This document shows positions 7,103 to 14,954 of a DNA stretch of 32,459 bases, piece by piece. Position 1 is the first letter of the stretch. Each line of letters opens with the position of its first letter. Position numbers and translations under genes: made by a program. This stretch comes from Afipia sp. 64-13 (GTDB lineage Bacteria > Pseudomonadota > Alphaproteobacteria > Rhizobiales > Xanthobacteraceae). The stretch is from positions 207,076 through 239,534 of the forward strand of contig MKUJ01000010.1 in assembly GCA_001897755.1 (NCBI GenBank), in the 5' to 3' direction. Under the pieces are notes generated by a model. That model was not told the DNA's origin. It made no database searches and saw nothing but the letters and a program-made list of their open reading frames with translations.

Positions 7103-8428
7103 ATGGATCAGTCGGCCGCCCCGAAAGTCAGTTTCGTGTCCCTGGGTTGTCCCAAGGCCCTGGTGGATTCCGAGCGCATCATCACGCGGCTGCGGGCGGA
7201 GGGCTACGAGCTCGCGCGCAAGCACGACGGCGCAGACCTCGTGATCGTCAACACCTGCGGCTTTCTCGACAGCGCCAAGCAGGAATCGCTCGGCGCCATC
7301 GGCGAGGCGATGGCCGAGAACGGCAAGGTGATCGTCACCGGCTGCATGGGCGCCGAGCCCGAGCAGATCGAAAAGGCGTATCCTAACGTGCTGTCGATCA
7401 CCGGCCCGCAGCAATATGAGAGCGTGCTCGAGGCGGTGCATCGCGCGGTGCCGCCGGTGCACAACCCGCATCTCGATCTGTTGCCGCCGCAAGGCATCAA
7501 GCTGACGCCGCGGCATTACGCCTATCTGAAGATTTCCGAGGGCTGCAACAACCGTTGCACCTTCTGCATCATCCCGAAGCTGCGCGGCGACCTGGTGTCG
7601 CGGCAGGCGAATGACGTGCTGCGTGAGGCGGAACGGCTGGTTGCGGCAGGCGTCAAGGAATTGCTGGTGGTGTCGCAGGACACCTCCGCCTACGGCATCG
7701 ACCTGAAATACGCGACCAGCCCGTGGAAGGATCGCGAGGTTCGCGCAAAATTCTACGATCTCGCCAGAGAGCTTGGCGAACTCGGCGCGTGGGTGCGCCT
7801 GCAATACGTCTACCCCTACCCGCATGTCGATGAGGTCATCGACCTGATGAGCGAGGGCAAGGTGCTGCCCTATCTCGACATCCCGTTCCAGCATGCAAGC
7901 CCCGACGTCTTGAAGCAGATGCGCCGGCCTGCCGCTCAGGACAAGACGCTGGCGCGGATCAAGGCGTGGCGCGAGCAATGCCCGGACCTCACGCTGCGTT
8001 CGACCTTCATCGTCGGATTTCCCGGCGAAACCGATTCTGATTTCCAGTATCTGCTCGACTGGCTGGATGAGGCGCAGATCGACCGGCTCGGCTGCTTCAA
8101 ATACGAGCCGGTCGCAGGCGCGACCTCAAACAATCTCGAAGGCGCCGTGCCGGAAGAGACCAAGACCGCACGCTGGAATGCGCTGATGGCACGGCAAAAG
8201 AAAATTTCCGCGCAGCGCCTCAAGCGCAAGGTCGGCACGCGCCAGCAGGTGATCATCGACGAGGTCGGCCCCAGCGTCGCCAAGGGCCGCTCCAAGGCCG
8301 ATGCGCCGCAGATCGACGGTTCGGTCTATGTCGCCAGCCGCCGCCCGCTCAAGGTCGGTGAGATCGTCACCGCGAAGATCGAGAGCGCCGACGAATACGA
8401 CCTGCACGGAACGGTCGCGGGATTTTAA
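7103..8428 (+). CDS. rimO: Ribosomal protein S12 methylthiotransferase RimO
   Basis: A radical-SAM methylthiotransferase that adds a methylthio group to the conserved aspartate of ribosomal protein uS12. At 441 residues it has the standard length. The N-terminal UPF0004 domain carries the auxiliary-cluster cysteines C16 ([13 protein letters not shown]), C52 ([11 protein letters not shown]) and C81 (VTGCMGAE). The radical-SAM cluster motif CxxxCxxC is C148, C152 and C155 ([14 protein letters not shown]). A C-terminal TRAM domain (about 375-441) includes [12 protein letters not shown] and ends in [24 protein letters not shown] and the [15 protein letters not shown] context separate RimO from MiaB. 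ATG 7103 follows AGCAGGA with short spacing. It converges on the quinone oxidoreductase gene across a palindromic repeat. Confidence 0.97.
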   Translation: MDQSAAPKVSFVSLGCPKALVDSERIITRLRAEGYELARKHDGADLVIVNTCGFLDSAKQESLGAIGEAMAENGKVIVTGCMGAEPEQIEKAYPNVLSITGPQQYESVLEAVHRAVPPVHNPHLDLLPPQGIKLTPRHYAYLKISEGCNNRCTFCIIPKLRGDLVSRQANDVLREAERLVAAGVKELLVVSQDTSAYGIDLKYATSPWKDREVRAKFYDLARELGELGAWVRLQYVYPYPHVDEVIDLMSEGKVLPYLDIPFQHASPDVLKQMRRPAAQDKTLARIKAWREQCPDLTLRSTFIVGFPGETDSDFQYLLDWLDEAQIDRLGCFKYEPVAGATSNNLEGAVPEETKTARWNALMARQKKISAQRLKRKVGTRQQVIIDEVGPSVAKGRSKADAPQIDGSVYVASRRPLKVGEIVTAKIESADEYDLHGTVAGF

Positions 8429-8444
8429 TCACCACCTCGTCCTC

Positions 8445-8522
8445 GTCATTGCGAGGAGTAAAGCGACGAATCATTCCAGCTCTTTTTAAAATTCTGGATT
8501 GCTTCGCTTCGCTCGCAATGAC
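8445..8522. repeat. Intergenic palindromic repeat, copy 1
   Basis: The outer arms GTCATTGCGAG and CTCGCAATGAC are exact reverse complements. Inner parts (GACGAA..CATTCCAG against CTGGATTGCTTCG) pair imperfectly, giving a long hairpin. It lies between the convergent stops of rimO and the quinone oxidoreductase gene. A second, better-paired copy is at 24289-24377. Elements of this type are widespread in Bradyrhizobium-group genomes. Confidence 0.85.
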
Positions 8523-8535
8523 GTGAGAATTGAGA

Positions 8536-9513
8536 TTACGGCTTCAACACCGAAGCGCCGGTGGTAACCCGGCTTTCCAGATCGATATGCGCCTTGGCGG
8601 CGTCCTTGAGCGCATAGGCGCGATTGATCGGAATATGCAGCGTGCCGCTGATCACGGCGGCGAACAGCGCGTCGGCGCCCTCCATCAACTCGGCGCGCGT
8701 CACGATATGGTCGGCCAGCTTGGGTCGCGTCGCGAACAACGAGCCGTGAGCGTTGAGTTCGGCGAGATTGAACGGCGGCACCGGCCCCGACGCATTGCCG
8801 AAGCTGACGAACAGCCCGCGCCGCTTCAGCGATTTCAGCGATCCTTGGAATGTGTCCTTGCCGACGCCGTCATAGACCACGTCACAGAGTTCGCCGCGGC
8901 TGATCTGCTTCACCCGCGCCGCGACATCCTCCTCGCGGTAGAGAATGACGTGATCGCAGCCATTGGCGAGCGCAAGGTCCGCCTTCTCCCGCGATCCCGC
9001 AGTGCCGATCACCGTCGCGCCGAGCGCTTTCGCCCATTGGCAGGCGAGCGATCCGACGCCGCCCGCGGCGGCATGGATCAGGATCCGATGTCCCGGCCCG
9101 ACCGCGAAGGTCTTGTGCAGCAGATAGAACGTCGTCAGTCCCTTGAGCATCAGGACGGCTGCCTGCTCGTAAGTGATGAAATCCGGCAGTTTCACCAGTC
9201 GGTCCGCCGGTGCATTGCGCTCGGTGGCATAGGCGCCAAGGTTGAGATAATAGGCGACGCGGTCGCCCGGATGAAAGCCGGTGACGCCGGGCCCCACAGC
9301 GACAACCTCGCCGGCGCCTTCATGACCAACGATGAACGGCAGCGCCGGAGCCTTGTAGAGACCGGTCCGAAAATAGCAGTCGATGAAGTTCAGACCGATG
9401 GCATGATTGCGAATCCGCACCTCGCCGGGACCCGGCTCGGCAAGCTCGACATCCTCGTACGTCAACACCTCCGGCCCGCCGAGCTTGTGAACCCGTACCG
9501 CCTTGGCCACCAT
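8536..9513 (-). CDS. Quinone oxidoreductase (zeta-crystallin-like MDR family)
   Basis: A 325-residue zinc-independent medium-chain dehydrogenase/reductase, expected to use NADPH to reduce quinones or enones in the cytoplasm. The GroES-like N-terminal domain contains GHEGAGEV (63-70) and PGDRVAYY. The Rossmann fold has IHAAAGGVGSLACQWAKA with the nucleotide-binding AAAGGVG at 148-154. The QOR-type DVVYDGVGKDTF follows. The structural zinc-lobe cysteines of alcohol dehydrogenases are absent, consistent with QOR. The start is ATG 9513, preceded by AGGAGAC; a TTG 15 bp upstream in the same frame lacks such a site. The gene stands alone, converging with rimO and 89 bp downstream of the TerC-family gene on the same strand. 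Confidence 0.93.
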   Translation of the reverse strand: MVAKAVRVHKLGGPEVLTYEDVELAEPGPGEVRIRNHAIGLNFIDCYFRTGLYKAPALPFIVGHEGAGEVVAVGPGVTGFHPGDRVAYYLNLGAYATERNAPADRLVKLPDFITYEQAAVLMLKGLTTFYLLHKTFAVGPGHRILIHAAAGGVGSLACQWAKALGATVIGTAGSREKADLALANGCDHVILYREEDVAARVKQISRGELCDVVYDGVGKDTFQGSLKSLKRRGLFVSFGNASGPVPPFNLAELNAHGSLFATRPKLADHIVTRAELMEGADALFAAVISGTLHIPINRAYALKDAAKAHIDLESRVTTGASVLKP

Positions 9514-9602
9514 GTCTCCTGCCCTCAAGATTCCCGGTTGTCGTTATAGGCACAACGGAAACCATCGCACCGGACTTGTCAACGCGCCCGAGCGGCTGAG
9601 GG

Positions 9603-10331
9603 CTATGCGGTCTTCTTCTTTTTGCGGTTGCGCTTGGCGAGGATGTTGAATGCCTCGACCGCGGCCGAGAACGTAATCGCCGTGTAGATATACGCCCGCG
9701 GGATATGAAACTTGAACCCGTCGGCGACCAGCGCGACACCGATCAGAACCAGAAACGCCAGCGCCAGCATCTTGGTGGTCGGATGCTCGGCGACAAACCG
9801 CGCGACCGGATTCGAGGCGGCATACATCACGCCGCAGGCAATGATCACCGCCCCGACCATGATCTCGATATCCTTCACCATGCCGATCGCCGTGATAATC
9901 GAATCGAGCGAGAAAATCAGGTCGATCACCACGATCTGCATGATGACCCAGAAAAAGGCGTTAGCGGCATGGCCCTCACCGCCCTCGTCTGCGCCGCCCT
10001 CGACCTCGGCGTGAATCTCGTGCGTCGCTTTCGCGATCAGGAACAGCCCGCCGCCGATCAGAATGATATCGCGCCACGACAGCGCCATGTCGGCGACCGT
10101 GATCACGGGTTCGGTCAGACCGATCAGCCAGACCAGGATGCTGAGAAGCAGGATGCGAAACACCAGCGCCAGCCCGAGCCCGATCTGCCGCGCGCGTTTG
10201 GCCTGCTCCGGCGGAAGCCGAGCCACCAGCACCGAGATGAAGATCACGTTGTCGATACCGAGAACGATTTCCAGCGCAGTCAGCGTCAGCAAGGCAACCC
10301 ATGCTTCGGGGCTGGTCAACAGCTCGATCAT
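9603..10331 (-). CDS. TerC family integral membrane protein
   Basis: A 242-residue, roughly seven-helix inner-membrane protein of the TerC/YgdQ type. The family is linked to metal-ion export, especially manganese, and to tellurite resistance. The two hallmark acidic motifs are present: LGIDNVIFI with D27, and VVIDLIFSLDSI with D137 and D143. A hydrophilic Glu/Gly/His-rich loop (about 104-123, KATHEIHAEVEGG) could contact metal. The tail is Lys-rich (KRNRKKKK). ATG 10331 overlaps the pcs stop as ATGA and is preceded by GGAGATTTTC, so it should be co-translated with phosphatidylcholine synthase. That pairing suggests, but does not prove, a membrane-homeostasis role. No manganese riboswitch can precede it, because the upstream sequence is pcs coding sequence. 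Confidence 0.93.
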   Translation of the reverse strand: MIELLTSPEAWVALLTLTALEIVLGIDNVIFISVLVARLPPEQAKRARQIGLGLALVFRILLLSILVWLIGLTEPVITVADMALSWRDIILIGGGLFLIAKATHEIHAEVEGGADEGGEGHAANAFFWVIMQIVVIDLIFSLDSIITAIGMVKDIEIMVGAVIIACGVMYAASNPVARFVAEHPTTKMLALAFLVLIGVALVADGFKFHIPRAYIYTAITFSAAVEAFNILAKRNRKKKKTA

Positions 10332-11056
10332 GAAAATCTCCGAGTGAATGTACGTAAAATCAGGTCACTGAAAAGGACGTAGAGCGCGATGGCGCAGAGC
10401 ACGATTTTCACAATGGCGGACACATCGAAATTCGCTGCCACGGTGAAAATGCACAGCGCGGCCCAAAGCACCATCAATGTCAGGTTGAACGGTCGAAACC
10501 GCATCGTGCGAACCGGATGCATGACATGAACCGGCACGAACGAAAGCACGACCAGCAGTGCCAGCGCGGCACTGCCGATCGAAGCCGGCGGCTTCAGCAA
10601 GAACAGATAGAACGCAGCCAGGTTCCATAGCGCCGGAAAGCCGCGAAAACGATTGTCGTCGGTTTTCATCCGACGGTCCGCAAAATACAGCGCGCCCGAA
10701 ACGACGATGACGAACCCGAGCAGCGGCGCGGCCAACGGAAGCAGCAATCCGCTTGCGGTAATCACATAGGCTGGCACGAAGACATAAGTGACGAAATCGA
10801 CGACAAGGTCGAGCGTCTCGCCAGACCAGTTCGGCAATCGCTCGCCGACATCGAGACGGCGCGCCAGCGGCCCGTCGATCGCATCGATCAGCAATGCGAG
10901 GCCGAGCCAGCCGAACATCGCTGCCCAGTGCTCGCGCACCGCTTCGAGCATCGCGATCAGCGCGAGGCCGGTTCCGGATGCGGTCAGAAGGTGGACGCAG
11001 AATGCGCGCAGGCACGCCGACGATCGTGTGGATTTCTGATCGGTCAAATCGCTCAC
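10328..11056 (-). CDS. pcs: Phosphatidylcholine synthase
   Basis: An integral membrane CDP-alcohol phosphotransferase that condenses choline with CDP-diacylglycerol to make phosphatidylcholine, a pathway typical of rhizobia and relatives. The product is 242 residues, the usual Pcs length. It has the Pcs form of the catalytic signature DGxxAR...GxxxDxxxD: D61-G62, A65-R66, then after twelve residues G79, D83 and D87 (DGPLARRLDVGERLPNWSGE). Multiple hydrophobic helices follow. The start is a GTG at 11056 without a strong Shine-Dalgarno; later in-frame codons would cut into the first helix (about 27-38). It is the first gene of a two-gene unit with the TerC-family gene and is divergent from the UbiH-like gene across 169 bp. 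Confidence 0.95.
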   Translation of the reverse strand: MSDLTDQKSTRSSACLRAFCVHLLTASGTGLALIAMLEAVREHWAAMFGWLGLALLIDAIDGPLARRLDVGERLPNWSGETLDLVVDFVTYVFVPAYVITASGLLLPLAAPLLGFVIVVSGALYFADRRMKTDDNRFRGFPALWNLAAFYLFLLKPPASIGSAALALLVVLSFVPVHVMHPVRTMRFRPFNLTLMVLWAALCIFTVAANFDVSAIVKIVLCAIALYVLFSDLILRTFTRRFS

Positions 11057-11225
11057 CCCGACAACATTAACTCAGTATGACATCGACATTAACTGTCATG
11101 AACCTGCGGCCCGCCCGATGATTGAGACGTATCGCGACGATGCAGCGGTATCCTCGGCCGAAATGAGTTTGACACGAATTGCGAGTGTGGGAAAAGACGA
11201 CAGCAAAAGCAGGATATAAATACCC

Positions 11226-12425
11226 ATGGGCCAGTCATCAGACCAGTCGGCGAAGTTCGACGTCATCGTTGTCGGCGGCGGTCCCGCCGGGCTCGCCACC
11301 GCAATCGCGCTGGCGCAGGACGGCGTTGCTACGGCCCTCGTCGCTCGCAGGATTCCCTATCGCGACAACCGTACCACCGCTCTGCTCGGCGCGTCGATCG
11401 ACTTCCTGACCCGGATCAACGTCTGGCCGCATTGCCAGTCGCAGGCCGCCGCGCTGCGCACGATGCGGCTGGTCGATGACACCGGACGCCTGATCCGCGC
11501 GCCTGAAGTACGCTTCTCCAGCGAGGAGATCGGCGCGGAGACATTCGGCTATAACATCGAGAACCGGCTTCTGATGGATGCGATGGAGCGCCGCGCCGCG
11601 GAGCTCGCGCATCTTGCGCGATATGACGACACTGCGGCCTCGATCGAACCCGGCGATTCCACAATCACGGTCACGACGGGCAATGGCGACGTGTTGACTG
11701 CATCGCTGGTCGCGGGCGCGGATGGCAGGCAGTCGCCGTGCCGGCAGGCTGCCGGCATCACCGTGAAGTCGCGTGCGCTCGATCAGTCGGCCGTAACCTT
11801 CAACGTCGGTCACACCCGCCCGCACCACAACACATCCACCGAATTCCATACGCAGCACGGTCCTTGCGTGTTCGTGCCGCTGCCGGGCGAGCGCTCCAGC
11901 GTGGTCTGGGTCTCGACCCCGGATGAAGCCGCGCGGCTCGCGCAACTGAACAACGAGGATCTGGGACTCGCCGCCGAGCGGCAGTCGCATTCGATCCTCG
12001 GACGCATGGTTGCCGAGGACGGCCGCCACGTCTTCCCGCTGGCGATCGAGACGCCGAGCGCGTTCGCCGCGCGGCGCATCGCCCTTGTCGGCGAAGCCGC
12101 GCATGTGCTGCCGCCGATCGGCGCGCAGGGCCTCAACATGGGCCTGCGCGACGGCGCCGATCTTGCCGACATTGTCAGCCGGGCCCGCGCGCAAACCGAG
12201 GACCTCGGCGCGGACCAGGTTCTGTCGCGCTATGCCACCGCGCGCCGCGCCGATGTGTTCAGCCGAACCATGGCGATCGACGCCGCCAACCGCTCGCTGC
12301 TCAGCGATTTCCTGCCGGCCCAATCGATCCGCGCGCTCGGCCTGCATTTGATCGGCTCGGTCGGACCGCTCCGCCGCCTTGCGATGCGCGAGGGTCTCGC
12401 GCCTTGGTGGCGCCGCGCCGGCTGA
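11226..12425 (+). CDS. UbiH/UbiF/COQ6-family FAD-dependent hydroxylase
   Basis: A 399-residue class A flavoprotein monooxygenase of the ubiquinone-ring hydroxylase group, expected to hydroxylate a ubiquinone precursor with FAD, NAD(P)H and O2. The N-terminal dinucleotide-binding motif is VVGGGPAGLATAIALA (15-30, GGGPAG at 17-22). The mid-protein ADG motif is at D166-G167 (VAGADGRQS). The FAD ribityl-binding segment is ALVGEAAHVLPPIGAQGLN (286-304). Most family members have GDAAH; here it is GEAAH, a conservative change. In E. coli different paralogues act at C1, C5 and C6, and sequence alone does not say which position this enzyme modifies. ATG 11226 has AGGA 11 nt upstream, a somewhat long spacing. 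It is divergent from pcs and convergent with the AEC transporter gene 5 bp away. Confidence 0.92.
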   Translation: MGQSSDQSAKFDVIVVGGGPAGLATAIALAQDGVATALVARRIPYRDNRTTALLGASIDFLTRINVWPHCQSQAAALRTMRLVDDTGRLIRAPEVRFSSEEIGAETFGYNIENRLLMDAMERRAAELAHLARYDDTAASIEPGDSTITVTTGNGDVLTASLVAGADGRQSPCRQAAGITVKSRALDQSAVTFNVGHTRPHHNTSTEFHTQHGPCVFVPLPGERSSVVWVSTPDEAARLAQLNNEDLGLAAERQSHSILGRMVAEDGRHVFPLAIETPSAFAARRIALVGEAAHVLPPIGAQGLNMGLRDGADLADIVSRARAQTEDLGADQVLSRYATARRADVFSRTMAIDAANRSLLSDFLPAQSIRALGLHLIGSVGPLRRLAMREGLAPWWRRAG

Positions 12426-12430
12426 CGCTG

Positions 12431-13384
12431 TTACGGGAACACGATCGTCCCGTTGCGGATCAGCAGCATCACGGCAGTCAGCGTCACCACCGATGCGAGG
12501 GTGCCGAGCAGCACGGCGGCCGAACTCGCCTCCACCCAGGTGTCATATTGTCGCGCCAACACGAACACGTTGAGCGCGGGCGGCAGCGAACCGAGCAGCA
12601 GCGCGGTCGCTGCCCATTCCGGCGGGAACGGACCGAGCGCCAGCAGCAGCCCGAACAGAATGAGCGGGTGCAGCACAAGCTTCACCATGATCAGTCCCGG
12701 CACCTCCCATGGCATCCGCGTGAACGGGCGCAGCGCCACTGTCACGCCGAGCACGAACAATGCCACCGGCGCCGCGGCGCTTTGCAGGAACAGCAGCATG
12801 GTATCGATCGCCACTGGCGGCTCGATATGGAACGCGGCGACCAGCGCGCCGCAACAGGACGCGACAATCAGCGGGTGCAGCAGGATATGCCTGATGATCA
12901 GACCGATGGTCGGCAGCAGGGGCCGCTTGCCGCCGTCCGTGACCACCATCAGCAGCGGCGTCACGGAAAACAGGAAGATGGTGTCGAAGCAGAACACCAG
13001 CGCCACCGGCACATTGGCCTGCGAGCCGAACATGGCGAGCGCCAATCCCGGGCCCATATAGCCGATATTGCCGTAGCCGCCGCCCAGCGCCGCCATCGAC
13101 GAGTCCCGCCATGGCAGACGGGCAATCAACCGCGTGCCGAGCAGCGCGAGCATGAAAGCGGAAATCGTGCCGAGCGTGGTCGCCAGGATGAACGGCAGAT
13201 TGTTCAATTCCTCGAACGGCGTCTTGGCGAGAATACGAAAAAACAGCGCGGGCAGAGAGATGTAGAGCAGAAAGAAGTTCATCCACGCGAGACCGGATTC
13301 CGGCAGCGATTTCAACTTTCCGCAGATAAACCCGATAAAAATCAACCCGAAATAGGGCAAAGCCAGATTCAAAACATCAATCAT
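12431..13384 (-). CDS. AEC family (auxin efflux carrier-like) transporter
   Basis: A 317-residue integral membrane protein with about ten hydrophobic helices in two similar halves, the layout of the AEC/BART transporters. These export or exchange small organic acids such as malate or malonate. Typical sequence features are the N-terminal FGLIFIGFICGKL and the GGGYGNIGYMGPGLALAMFG segment with helix-breaking glycines (about 95-115). In the second half are VALFVLGVTVAL and LGSLPPALNVFVLARQY. The start is the ATG at 13384; a TTG immediately before it is in frame but unlikely. AGCAGGG lies upstream. The substrate cannot be assigned. It is divergent from hspQ and nearly abuts the stop of the convergent UbiH-family gene. 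Confidence 0.9.
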   Translation of the reverse strand: MIDVLNLALPYFGLIFIGFICGKLKSLPESGLAWMNFFLLYISLPALFFRILAKTPFEELNNLPFILATTLGTISAFMLALLGTRLIARLPWRDSSMAALGGGYGNIGYMGPGLALAMFGSQANVPVALVFCFDTIFLFSVTPLLMVVTDGGKRPLLPTIGLIIRHILLHPLIVASCCGALVAAFHIEPPVAIDTMLLFLQSAAAPVALFVLGVTVALRPFTRMPWEVPGLIMVKLVLHPLILFGLLLALGPFPPEWAATALLLGSLPPALNVFVLARQYDTWVEASSAAVLLGTLASVVTLTAVMLLIRNGTIVFP

Positions 13385-13492
13385 CAACGCTTGCCCTGCT
13401 TACCGGGCTCCGCCCAGGCATCCGCCGAATGACGGATTGGTGACTTCCTCGAATGCCCTCTAGCATCGGCCACAATCCTGGTCTATTCGACG

Positions 13493-13828
13493 ATGATGAT
13501 TAAAGCGCGGACAGCCAAGTTTCAGATCGGACAGATCGTGCGTCACCGGGTGTTCTCATTCCGGGGCGTGATCTACGATATCGATCCGGAGTTCAACAAC
13601 ACCGAGGAATGGTGGCTGTCGATTCCCGAAGAGATGCGGCCGCACAAGGATCAGCCGTTCTACCATCTGCTGGCCGAGAATTCGGAGTCGGAGTACGTCG
13701 CCTACGTCTCCGAGCAGAATCTGCTGCCCGACGAATCCGGCGAGCCGATCCGGCATTCCCAGGTGTCCGAGATTTTCGTCAAGGACAAGTCCGGCGGCTA
13801 CCGCCAGCGCAATCCCTCGCTCAACTGA
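13493..13828 (+). CDS. hspQ: Heat shock protein HspQ
   Basis: A 111-residue YccV-like protein. HspQ in enterobacteria is a small heat-shock protein that acts as a specificity factor for Lon protease; the same fold was first described as hemimethylated-DNA binding. Characteristic sequence includes AKFQIGQIVRH, FRGVIYDIDPEFNNTEEWW and YHLLAENSESEYVAYVSEQN. The tail carries GEPIRHSQVSEIF. Two adjacent ATGs (13493 and 13496) could start it, with no strong Shine-Dalgarno and no sigma-32 promoter that I can see in the 108 bp upstream. A strong terminator follows 53 bp after the stop, so it is probably monocistronic. Confidence 0.95.
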   Translation: MMIKARTAKFQIGQIVRHRVFSFRGVIYDIDPEFNNTEEWWLSIPEEMRPHKDQPFYHLLAENSESEYVAYVSEQNLLPDESGEPIRHSQVSEIFVKDKSGGYRQRNPSLN

Positions 13829-13881
13829 CGCCGACAGCGGCCGGGCCACCGCCGGCTGGCCTGCTCATCGAGCAGACAACA

Positions 13882-13909
13882 AAAAAGCGCGCATCGCTGC
13901 GCGCTTTTT
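13882..13909. terminator. Bidirectional intrinsic terminator between hspQ and the ialB-like gene
   Basis: AAAAAGCGCGC (13882-13892) and GCGCGCTTTTT (13899-13909) are exact reverse complements around the loop ATCGCT. A GC stem flanked by A-tract and T-tract on opposite sides can terminate transcription from both convergent genes, hspQ (stop 13828) and the IalB-like gene (stop at 13927). It is the clearest terminator in the window. Confidence 0.93.
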
Positions 13910-13926
13910 GTTTGGGTGCCAAAAGA

Positions 13927-14694
13927 TCACTTCGGCGCGGCGCTCTGGCTTTCCAGTTTCTGGCGGGCCTCGGCGGCGCGCTTCTGCAGTTCTTCCTGCA
14001 GCTTCTTCTGGTTTTCCTCGAACACCTTCGGATCGGTCGGCGGGCCATCATAGGCCTTGGCGAACTCGGCGAGCGGCAGCGGCAGCGTCAGCGGCGCGCC
14101 GTTCGAGTTGATGGCCTGCACCACCAGGTTCTGGCCCTTCTTCAAGTTGGCCAGCAGTTCCGGCGTGACCTCGTAGTCCGACATGCAGCCATTGGCGAAG
14201 CAGATCACATAGGGGCTCTGCGCCGGAGCGTTGCTGTCGACGATGATGCGGGTGCCGTAGCCGAGCTGCATGCCGAGCGGCAGGGTGACGCGCAGCACCT
14301 TCTTGGGCTCGCCTTCCGGCTCGATGATCACGGCGGCGATCACGGTCTGGCCGGACTCGATGCGGCCGTCCTTGCCGGTGAAGCAGACCTGCTTGGCGTT
14401 GGCATCCTGCCCCTTGAGACAGAACTTGGTCCACGGACCGTAGATCAACTGGACCTGCTGTTCCGCCGGCTGCTGGGCCGCGGGTGCCTGTTGCTGGGCC
14501 TGGGCCGGAGCCTTCGGCGCCCCCTTGGGAGCGGCCGCTTTCGGCGCGGTCTTCGGAGCGGCCTTCGGTGCCGGCTGCTGGGCCTGCGCGTTGGCGGCGA
14601 CAATCGAGGCGGCGGTCAGGGCGGTCGCGGTCAGGAGCGTTGCAAATCCCCGCCCGCGCGGCAGGGCCTGCGCGGCCAGCTTACGAAAATCCAT
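13927..14694 (-). CDS. Invasion-associated locus B (IalB) family protein
   Basis: A 255-residue exported protein. The start is ATG 14694, because AGAAGGGA lies 8 nt upstream; an ATG six codons earlier lacks a site. Residues 1-38 form a signal peptide (basic start, hydrophobic ATLLTATALTAASIVA, cleavage expected near ANAQA). A low-complexity Ala/Pro/Lys/Gln linker follows (about 39-80). The IalB domain comes next (about 83-210: YGPWTKFCLKG, QVCFTGKDGR, LPLGMQLGYGTRI, FANGCMSDYE). Its spaced cysteines probably form disulfides in the periplasm. A charged, helical C-terminus follows (EENQKKLQEELQKRAAEARQ). The family was named after a Bartonella invasion protein but is widespread in free-living rhizobiales, and its role here is unknown. 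It is divergent from the solute-binding protein gene and convergent with hspQ. Confidence 0.9.
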   Translation of the reverse strand: MDFRKLAAQALPRGRGFATLLTATALTAASIVAANAQAQQPAPKAAPKTAPKAAAPKGAPKAPAQAQQQAPAAQQPAEQQVQLIYGPWTKFCLKGQDANAKQVCFTGKDGRIESGQTVIAAVIIEPEGEPKKVLRVTLPLGMQLGYGTRIIVDSNAPAQSPYVICFANGCMSDYEVTPELLANLKKGQNLVVQAINSNGAPLTLPLPLAEFAKAYDGPPTDPKVFEENQKKLQEELQKRAAEARQKLESQSAAPK

Positions 14695-14954
14695 CAGGAA
14701 ATCCCTTCTCATCAACTGCGCGTTCGCCACCGCATAGGGGCGCACCCGCCGGCTTGGTGGCGGCTGTCTCGGAGCCAAATGAGGCCGTTACGTGACAGAC
14801 CGCGCAACCTGATCTGAATTGCCCGCCCTCAATACAACGGCGAGCGAAAAGATCAATGCCGACAGCGATATTTGGGCGTTCCTTCGCGGGGAATAGCTCG
14901 CGGTCGTGGTAAATTCCAGCCGCGCAAACCGCCGAATCGACGAGGTTGACGGGA

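Noticed and set aside
10328-10400. Possible manganese (yybP-ykoY) riboswitch before the TerC-family gene
   Set aside because: The upstream sequence is pcs coding sequence with a 4-bp overlap, leaving no leader.
12404-13432. A 342-codon plus-strand frame rich in Gln, Arg and His
   Set aside because: It is antisense to the AEC transporter gene, whose hydrophobic helices read as Gln/Arg/His-rich sequence in the opposite frame.
13388-13492. Heat-shock sigma-32 promoter for hspQ
   Set aside because: I could not find a convincing CTTGAAA-type -35 and matching -10 at correct spacing in the upstream region.
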